10,224 nucleotides of DNA, from assembly GCA_049316905.1 (NCBI GenBank), contig JBMOJH010000119.1:1-10224 (forward strand), in the 5' to 3' direction. Position 1 is the stretch's first letter. Every line of letters starts with the position of its first letter. The stretch comes from CAIPVR01 sp049316905 (GTDB lineage Bacteria > Actinomycetota > Acidimicrobiia > Acidimicrobiales > Microtrichaceae). The notes below the pieces were generated by a model. It was given only the letters and a program-made list of their open reading frames with translations, ran no database searches and was not told where the DNA came from. Below are positions 6,371 to 10,224 of the stretch, one piece after another. A program made the position numbers and the translations under genes.

Positions 6371-6421
6371 GCCGACCCTGAACCCACCCGTCCACCCCCA
6401 CCAACCCGAGAGGGAGCCCCC

Positions 6422-7138
6422 ATGCCCGTCCGTCCGTCCGTCCGTCGCGCCCTCGGCGCCGTCCCGCTCGTCGCGCTCGCCCTCGCCGGGGTGGTCGGGT
6501 GCTCGTCCGACGAGGCGGCCACCAAGGTCGCGGTCACCGGCACGAACGACGCCTGCACCGCGGCCCGTACCCAGCTCCCGGCCGGGTCGATCGCGTTCGA
6601 CTTCACCAACAAGGCCGACAAGGTGAATGAGCTGTACGTCGTCCGGGAGGGCGGCGAGGTGGTCGGCGAGGTGGAGAACGTGACCACCGGGACCAGCCGC
6701 ACCCTCACGGCGGACCTGTCGGCGGGCACCTACACGTTGCGGTGCAAGCCCGGCCAGGGGGGCAACGGGATCGAGTCCACGGTGAAGGTGACCGGGTCCG
6801 GTGGCGCCGCCGCGGCCGCCGCCGATCGTACGGTCACCTTCGACGCCGCCGACTTCGCCTACAAGGACCTCGACGTGAGCGGGATCACCAAGGGCCAGAG
6901 CGTGAAGTTCGCGATGACGAACTCGGGCGCGCAGAACCACGAGTTCGAGGTGGTGGGCCCGGACGGCGAGACCGTCGGCGAGATCGCCGAGATCGCCCCC
7001 GGTGCGAACGGCACCGCCACCATCACCTTCACCGAGCCGGGTGAGTACACCTACCAGTGCATCCTGAAGGACCCGGCCGACGGCATGCAGCACGACATGA
7101 AGGGCATGAAGGGCACCTTCACCGTCGCTGCGTCCTGA
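6422..7138 (+). CDS. Lipoprotein with two cupredoxin domains (EfeO-N-like plus blue-copper-type)
   Basis: A 238-residue exported lipoprotein. A signal peptide with Arg residues and a hydrophobic core (about 11-26) ends at VVG-Cys27, the lipidated cysteine. Domain 1 (about 35-123) resembles the N-terminal cupredoxin of EfeO: VAVTGTNDACTA, NELYVV, GEVENVTTGTSRTL, and TYTLRCKPG, with Cys45 and Cys108. An Ala-rich linker (128-134) follows. Domain 2 (about 136-236) shows type-1 copper ligands in the right order: His173 in NHEFEV, Cys213 in YQC, His224 and Met229, in a Met-rich segment (GMQHDMKGMKG). Domain 2 should bind copper and could oxidise ferrous iron for the permease upstream. The M75 peptidase-like domain of full EfeO is absent, so this is a shorter arrangement. 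AGGGAG at 6411-6416 precedes the ATG. Codons 2-8 contain five CCGT repeats. It is probably co-transcribed with the permease. Confidence 0.87.
   Translation: MPVRPSVRRALGAVPLVALALAGVVGCSSDEAATKVAVTGTNDACTAARTQLPAGSIAFDFTNKADKVNELYVVREGGEVVGEVENVTTGTSRTLTADLSAGTYTLRCKPGQGGNGIESTVKVTGSGGAAAAAADRTVTFDAADFAYKDLDVSGITKGQSVKFAMTNSGAQNHEFEVVGPDGETVGEIAEIAPGANGTATITFTEPGEYTYQCILKDPADGMQHDMKGMKGTFTVAAS
6426..6445 (+). repeat. Tetranucleotide repeat (CCGT)5 inside the start of the lipoprotein gene
   Basis: Five exact tandem copies of CCGT begin four bases after the A of the ATG, encoding part of the signal peptide N-region. Since four is not a multiple of three, gain or loss of one unit would shift the frame. 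Whether slippage really occurs here is unknown. Confidence 0.9.
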
Positions 7139-7155
7139 GCGGCCGGCCGGCCCGG

Positions 7156-7180
7156 CTCGCCCTCATGCGGGCGGGTTCCT
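7156..7180 (+). terminator. Hairpin with short T/C tail after the lipoprotein gene
   Basis: CTCGCCC (7156-7162) pairs with GGGCGGG (7169-7175), including one G-T wobble, around a 6-base loop and is followed by TTCCT. This is a plausible weak factor-independent terminator closing the iron module. The tail is short, so confidence is limited. Confidence 0.4.
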
Positions 7181-7185
7181 AACAT
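7180..7185 (+). promoter_or_regulatory. TAACAT, candidate -10 box for the oxidoreductase gene
   Basis: TAACAT matches four of six -10 positions and lies 46 bases before the GTG at 7232. No good -35 was seen at 16-18 bases upstream, and the box directly follows the candidate terminator. Confidence 0.25.
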
Positions 7186-7231
7186 CCGGCGGTCCGAGCG
7201 TCGGCGGCCGGGTGGCCGCCCAGGAGGGCCC

Positions 7232-8176
7232 GTGGCCGCGATCATCCCGAACGGCAACCTGGCGTGGGGCATGCAACTGCCCATCCAGTCGCAGTCGACC
7301 ATCTACGCCCAGCCGTGGGAGGCCGACAGTGGCCCCACCGAGCTCGCGGCGATCGCCCGTGCCGCGGACCGGGCCGGGGCGTTCTACGTGGCCGTGTGCG
7401 ACCACGTGGCGATCCCCCGACCGTCCGACGAGGCGATGTCGACCGTCTGGTACGACACCGTCGCCACGCTGGGATGGCTGGCCGGCCTCACCGGTCAGGT
7501 GCACCTGCTCAGCCACGTGTACGTCCTGCCGTACCGGCACCCGCTGATGACCGCGAAGGCCTTCGCCACGCTCGACGCCCTCTCGGGCGGCCGGGCGATC
7601 CTCGGCGTGGGGGCCGGCCACCTCGAGAGCGAGTTCCGCCTGCTCGGCGCCGACTACGAGGGCCGCGGGCCCGCCGTGGAGGACGCCATCCGCGTGATCC
7701 GTGTGGCGTTCGAGGAGGAGTACCCGACCGTCGGCGGGCCGGGTGCCGAGGTGGGTGTGGGCATGCGCCCCCGTCCCGAGCGTCCCGGTGGCCCGCCGAT
7801 CTGGATCGGTGGATCGTCGGTGGCGGCGATCCGCCGGGCCGCCCGCTTCGGCGACGGCTGGCTGCCGCAGGGTCCGCCGAAGATGGGAATGGCCGCCGCG
7901 ATCGAGATGATCCGTACCGAGCGCCAGGGCGCGGGCCTGTCGGAGCGGTTCGACATGGGCGTGAACTGCGAGCCGATCCACGTGGGCGAGCCGGCCTTCG
8001 ACGTGCCCCGCTGGACGCTCTCCGGCGAGCCCGGCCGGGTGGCCGAGGGGCTGCGCAAGTACCCGGCGCTCGGGGTCAACCAGCTCCAGCTGCGCTTCCT
8101 GGCCCGCTCGGCCGGTGAGCTGTGTGACCAGATCGAGCGGTTCGGCACCGAGGTGTGGCCGGAGATCCTGAGCTGA
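7232..8176 (+). CDS. Luciferase-like (LLM class) F420-type oxidoreductase
   Basis: A 314-residue TIM-barrel oxidoreductase of the bacterial luciferase-like superfamily; actinobacterial members usually use coenzyme F420, some use FMN. Key blocks are ELAAIARAADRAGAFYVAVCDH (33-54), YRHPLMTAKAFATLDALSGGR (102-122), ILGVGAGHLESEFRLLGADYEGRG (123-146), the conserved flavin-site segment, and PIWIGGSSVAAIRRAARFGDGWLP (189-212). The GTG at 7232 has AGGAGG at 7222-7227, a rather short four-base gap; ATG 7271 would cut into the first beta strand. Substrate and exact cofactor cannot be read from sequence. It stands alone between the iron module and a convergent gene, with stop codons six bases apart. 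Confidence 0.9.
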   Translation: MAAIIPNGNLAWGMQLPIQSQSTIYAQPWEADSGPTELAAIARAADRAGAFYVAVCDHVAIPRPSDEAMSTVWYDTVATLGWLAGLTGQVHLLSHVYVLPYRHPLMTAKAFATLDALSGGRAILGVGAGHLESEFRLLGADYEGRGPAVEDAIRVIRVAFEEEYPTVGGPGAEVGVGMRPRPERPGGPPIWIGGSSVAAIRRAARFGDGWLPQGPPKMGMAAAIEMIRTERQGAGLSERFDMGVNCEPIHVGEPAFDVPRWTLSGEPGRVAEGLRKYPALGVNQLQLRFLARSAGELCDQIERFGTEVWPEILS

Positions 8177-8182
8177 GACCGG

Positions 8183-8638
8183 TCAGTCGCCGGCGTCCGC
8201 GAGGCGGCGCCGCAGCTCCTGGTTCTCCTCCTCCAGCTCGGCGAGGCGCCGGGCGCTGCCGCGCAGCATCGAACGGGCGAGGCGGGGCAGGTCGTCGAGC
8301 AGCGTGTTGAACCCGCGCCGGTCGATCACCTCGAGGGTCATGTCGGTGGCGGCCACCACGGAGGCGGTGCGGGCCACGGCGTCGAGCAGCGCGACCTCGC
8401 CGAAGTAGGCGCCCGGACCGATCGTCGCCACGGTGACGCCGTCCTTCACCACGTCGGCCTCGCCCTCGACGATCACAGCGAACTCCTGGCCCAGGTCGCC
8501 CTGGCGGATGATCGTGCGGCCGGCCTCCACGTGCACCTCGTCGGCCACGCTGTCGATCTCGGCGAGCTCGTCCTCCGTGCAGCCGGCGAAGATCGGCAGG
8601 TGGCGGAAGTGTGCGTGCGAGTCGGGGCGCGAGGTCAC
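8183..8638 (-). CDS. Stand-alone cyclic-nucleotide-binding domain protein with C-terminal coiled coil
   Basis: A 151-residue soluble protein that is nearly all one cNMP-binding domain of the CRP/PKA type (about 11-128). LPIFAGCTEDELAEI opens the domain; AGRTIIRQGDLGQEFAVIVEGEADV and the phosphate-binding cassette FGEVALLDAVARTASVVA (79-96) follow. The cassette keeps Gly80, Glu81 and Arg90, which contact the cyclic phosphate in the family, so nucleotide binding is plausible. After the domain comes a heptad-like charged helix, LAELEEENQELRRRLAD (132-148), probably a dimerising coiled coil. There is no helix-turn-helix, kinase or channel part, so it is not a complete CRP-type transcription factor. 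It would act through a partner or as a sensor subunit. The start is GTG with no Shine-Dalgarno sequence but a -10-like box seven bases upstream, suggesting a leaderless mRNA. Confidence 0.85.
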   Translation of the reverse strand: MTSRPDSHAHFRHLPIFAGCTEDELAEIDSVADEVHVEAGRTIIRQGDLGQEFAVIVEGEADVVKDGVTVATIGPGAYFGEVALLDAVARTASVVAATDMTLEVIDRRGFNTLLDDLPRLARSMLRGSARRLAELEEENQELRRRLADAGD

Positions 8639-8645
8639 GCGGCCG

Positions 8646-8651
8646 AGCCTA
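8646..8651 (-). promoter_or_regulatory. TAGGCT -10 box for a leaderless transcript
   Basis: On the minus strand TAGGCT (TAnnnT) ends seven bases before the GTG at 8638, so transcription would begin at or next to the start codon. No ribosome site is present in those seven bases. The same ten bases (AGCCTAACCT on the plus strand, 8646-8655) also match half of a DtxR/IdeR box, but the other half is missing. Confidence 0.45.
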
Positions 8652-8713
8652 ACCTCGCCCCGTCACGGCCCGACGGCCCTGCGGGACCACCGCGCGGGTG
8701 ACGGGCCGCCCGA

Positions 8714-8718
8714 GGAGG
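8714..8718 (+). promoter_or_regulatory. Ribosome binding site that fixes the EthD start at 8725
   Basis: GGAGG within CGAGGAGGAG stands six bases before GTG 8725. The in-frame GTG at 8698 has no such site and adds nine residues (TGRPRRST) not typical of the family. Confidence 0.7.
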
Positions 8719-8724
8719 AGCACC

Positions 8725-9114
8725 GTGGTCAAGATGTTCGCCGTCCTGCGTCGCAAGCAGGGGATCTCCCACGAGGAGTTCGTGACCCACTGGCGAGACG
8801 TGCACGGTCCGCTCATCCGCGACTCGGCGCTGGCCCGCCACATCGTCCGCTACGAGCAGCACCCGCGGCACCGCCCGGACGGCCTCTCCGGCAACGACGG
8901 CATCGACGGCGTGGCCGTGCAGTGGTTCCGCAGCATCGATGACTTCGCGGCCTTCATCTCCGACCCGCTGTACCCGGAGCTGGTGGCGCCCGACGAGCTG
9001 CGGTTCATCGACATGGAGCGGATCGAGTTCCTGATCACGGAGGAGCCGAACGTGGTGATCGACGGGCCGCGCGGTGATGCCGAGGGTGGTCCGGCCGGGA
9101 CGGGTGTGGCGTGA
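8725..9114 (+). CDS. EthD-domain (dimeric alpha-beta barrel) protein
   Basis: A 129-residue protein with an EthD-type ferredoxin-like fold. VKMFAVLRRKQGISHEEFVTHWRDVHGPLI (2-31) is the signature: first strand, then the F..HW...HGPL helix with His22, Trp23 and His27. A second half (VAVQWFRSIDDFAAFISDPLY, 63-83) contains the W and D..AF pattern, and the last strand ends near EFLITEEPNVVI. EthD itself is needed for ether degradation in Rhodococcus; most relatives have no proven function, and this fold often carries small enzymes acting on hydrophobic or aromatic compounds, or stress-type monooxygenases. The Gly/Ala-rich tail (114-129) may be disordered. It overlaps the SDR start by four bases (GTGA), so the two are translationally coupled and probably work in one pathway. 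Confidence 0.82.
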   Translation: MVKMFAVLRRKQGISHEEFVTHWRDVHGPLIRDSALARHIVRYEQHPRHRPDGLSGNDGIDGVAVQWFRSIDDFAAFISDPLYPELVAPDELRFIDMERIEFLITEEPNVVIDGPRGDAEGGPAGTGVA

Positions 9115-9911
9115 GCGGCGCAGCGGTGGTCACCGGCGCGGTCGTCGTCACCGGTGGCGCCTCGGGGATCGGCGCGGCCACGTGTCGCCTGCTCGCGGCC
9201 GGGGGCGCCCGGGTCGGCGTGCTCGACCGTGACGCCGCGGGCGCGGCCGCCGTGGCCGACGAGGTGGGCGGGCTCGCGCTCGAGGCGAACGTGGCCGACA
9301 CCCCGGCCCTCGAGGCCGCGCTCCTCCGGGCCCACGACGAGCTGGGCGGGCTGACCGGCCTGGTCAACAACGCGGGTGTCGGCAACCTGAAGCGCCTCGA
9401 GGCCTACACCGACAAGGAGCTCGACCTCATCTGGCGGGTCAACGTCACCGGCGTCTACGCGGGGCTCCGCGCCGCGGCGCCGTTGCTACGGGAGTCGGCC
9501 GCCGCGGGGCGCGGCGCAGCGGTGGTGAACGTGGCGAGCGTGTCAGGTGTGCGCCCCACCCGGGGCGAGGCCCCCTACTCCGCGGCGAAGGCGGCGGTGA
9601 TCGCCCTCACGAAGTCGGCCGCGCTCGAGTGGGCGCCCGACGTGCGGGTGAACTGCGTGTCGCCCGGGTTCATCCACACGCCGCTCAACGACGTGCTCGT
9701 GCAGGACCCGGCCGGCCGCGCCGGGATCGAGGAACGCACGCCCCTCGGTCGCGTGGGCACCGCGGAGGAGACCGCCGGGCTCATCGCATTCCTGCTGTCG
9801 GACGCGGCGGGGTACCTGACCGGCCAGAACCTGGTGCTGGACGGCGGCACGCTCCTGCCGTCGGCCCAGATGGATCCGATCCTCGGCCCGCTGCTCGACC
9901 TGGGCGGTTGA
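9111..9911 (+). CDS. Short-chain dehydrogenase/reductase (SDR)
   Basis: A 266-residue classical SDR, an NAD(P)-dependent alcohol/ketone oxidoreductase of the cytoplasm. Motifs: TGGASGIG (14-21) for cofactor binding; Asp39 at the end of the second strand, which favours NAD(H) over NADP(H); NNAG (86-89); Asn111; and the catalytic Ser143, Tyr156, Lys160 (YSAAK). NCVSPGFIHTPL (181-192) is the usual PG motif region, and LTGQNLVLDGG is the usual C-terminal signature. A tail of about 20 residues follows. The GTG start overlaps the EthD stop (GTGA) with no strong ribosome site, consistent with coupling. The first strand region VVTGAVVVTGG contains an imperfect 18-bp in-frame duplication, so the second GTG at 9126 is a possible alternative start. 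Substrate unknown; a hydroxysteroid or hydroxyacyl compound would fit the context, but that is inference. Confidence 0.92.
   Translation: MSGAAVVTGAVVVTGGASGIGAATCRLLAAGGARVGVLDRDAAGAAAVADEVGGLALEANVADTPALEAALLRAHDELGGLTGLVNNAGVGNLKRLEAYTDKELDLIWRVNVTGVYAGLRAAAPLLRESAAAGRGAAVVNVASVSGVRPTRGEAPYSAAKAAVIALTKSAALEWAPDVRVNCVSPGFIHTPLNDVLVQDPAGRAGIEERTPLGRVGTAEETAGLIAFLLSDAAGYLTGQNLVLDGGTLLPSAQMDPILGPLLDLGG
9126..9161 (+). repeat. Imperfect 18-bp tandem duplication at the SDR N-terminus
   Basis: 9126-9143 and 9144-9161 match at 13 of 18 positions and encode V-V-T-G-A-V then V-V-T-G-G-A. The second copy is the real cofactor-binding strand and glycine motif; the first precedes it. Confidence 0.4.
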
Positions 9912-9933
9912 GCCCGGTCAGGAGCGGGGTGAC

Positions 9934-9947
9934 TAGAACGTGTTCCA
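9934..9947. promoter_or_regulatory. KstR-type operator-like palindrome
   Basis: TAGAACGTGTTCCA fits the published KstR pattern TnnAACnnGTTnnA at every fixed position. The symmetry extends to CT and AG on the outside with one mismatch per arm. It spans the expected -35 place of the promoter whose -10 is at 9959, so a bound TetR-type repressor would block transcription of the amidohydrolase. KstR controls cholesterol catabolism in mycobacteria and rhodococci; which protein binds here is unknown. Confidence 0.55.
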
Positions 9948-9958
9948 GTTCGGCGCGG

Positions 9959-9964
9959 TAGCAT
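9959..9964 (+). promoter_or_regulatory. TAGCAT -10 box for a leaderless amidohydrolase transcript
   Basis: TAGCAT (TAnnnT) ends six bases before ATG 9971, placing the transcription start on the start codon itself. The six-base gap has no ribosome site. This supports leaderless expression and fixes the start of the partial gene. Confidence 0.5.
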
Positions 9965-9970
9965 CGCGCC

Positions 9971-10224
9971 ATGTCGCCGGAGCCCGCCCACACCGACCTG
10001 CCGAAGATCGTCTCGGTCGACGACCACGTCATCGAACCGCCGAACGTCTGGCAGGACCGCCTCCCCGAGAAGTTCAAGGAGGTGGGCCCGAAGTCGGCCC
10101 GCGGGAAGAGCAGCATGAGCTTCGTCGGCGGCGTGTTCTCCTTCCAGGAGGACCCCGAGGGCACCGTCGGCGACTGGTGGACCTTCGAGGGCAACATGTT
10201 CCCGCTCACCCGCCTCGAGGCCGC
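9971..10224 (+). CDS. Amidohydrolase family protein, N-terminal part (runs off the window)
   Basis: Only the first 84 codons are present, still open at the edge. IVSVDDHVIEPPNVWQDRLP (13-32) is the characteristic N-terminus of amidohydrolase-2 family proteins (TIM-barrel metal hydrolases or decarboxylases, related to ACMSD). Asp17/Asp18 and His19 stand where the first metal-binding strand is expected, and Glu22-Pro follows. WWTFEGNMFPLTR (70-82) also fits actinobacterial members. Members of this branch often sit among acyl-CoA and steroid degradation genes, and here a KstR-like operator lies 24 bases before the start. Reaction and substrate cannot be assigned from the fragment. Confidence 0.8.
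   Translation, partial: MSPEPAHTDLPKIVSVDDHVIEPPNVWQDRLPEKFKEVGPKSARGKSSMSFVGGVFSFQEDPEGTVGDWWTFEGNMFPLTRLEA

Noticed and set aside
5440..6729. Long open frame on the minus strand (about 429 codons) opposite the iron genes
   Set aside because: It lies antisense to two well-supported proteins. Its translation is low-complexity Arg/Gly/His/Glu-rich with no motif, as expected from GC-rich third positions.
8173..8186. Bidirectional terminator between the convergent oxidoreductase and cNMP-binding genes
   Set aside because: Only short symmetric pieces (CTGA/TCAG, GACCGGTC) exist, with no real stem or T tract.
8639..8657. Full DtxR/IdeR box upstream of the cNMP-binding gene
   Set aside because: Only one half-site (AGCCTAACCT) matches; the other half has almost no agreement. 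A leaderless -10 explains the same bases better.
1..10224. Mobile element, phage, CRISPR, tRNA, rRNA or classical riboswitch
   Set aside because: No transposase or integrase motif, long terminal repeats, spaced repeat array, tRNA-like cloverleaf or known aptamer core was seen on either strand.

Overview
The window is GC-rich throughout (clearly above 65% by eye). It carries GTG starts, strong GGAGG-type ribosome sites, TAnnnT -10 boxes and two starts that look leaderless. The gene content (FadE-type acyl-CoA dehydrogenase, F420-type luciferase-like oxidoreductase, HMG-CoA-synthase-like/OB-fold fusion, EthD protein, KstR-like operator) fits a high-GC actinobacterium, possibly an Acidimicrobiia relative with a large lipid or steroid catabolic repertoire. 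The taxon is inferred, not proven. No mobile element, phage gene, CRISPR array, tRNA or rRNA was seen. No gene-free stretch exceeds 300 bases; the longest is the 259-base divergent region 1994-2252.

Layout. Positions 73-1218 (+) encode an acyl-CoA dehydrogenase, which converges with a one-base gap on a TetR regulator (1220-1993, -). The regulator is divergent from an operon at 2253-4894 (+). In that operon an HMG-CoA-synthase-like protein fused to a DUF35/OB-fold domain is coupled by a one-base overlap to a thiolase/lipid-transfer-type enzyme. A small degenerate GGDEF protein (4960-5412, +) follows. Next is an iron-uptake module: an FTR1/EfeU permease (5503-6348) and a lipoprotein with two cupredoxin domains (6422-7138), preceded by a candidate iron-repressor box and a leader hairpin. 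A luciferase-like F420-type oxidoreductase (7232-8176, +) converges on a stand-alone cyclic-nucleotide-binding protein (8183-8638, -). Then come an EthD protein and an SDR dehydrogenase, overlapping by GTGA (8725-9911, +), and the first 84 codons of an amidohydrolase (9971 to the window edge).

How the parts may work together. The dehydrogenase, thiolase, HMG-CoA-synthase-like protein, EthD protein, SDR and amidohydrolase look like catabolism of CoA-activated lipids, steroids or other hydrophobic compounds. A perfect match to the published KstR operator pattern lies just upstream of the amidohydrolase. The TetR protein is the natural candidate to control its divergent operon, whose promoter has an inverted repeat between -35 and -10. 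The FTR1/cupredoxin pair would oxidise and import iron.

Most notable points: the HMG-CoA-synthase-like protein has lost both the expected catalytic cysteine and all four zinc-ribbon cysteines while staying coupled to an apparently active thiolase; the iron module is compact and lacks the EfeO peptidase-like and EfeB parts; and five CCGT copies lie immediately after the lipoprotein start codon.
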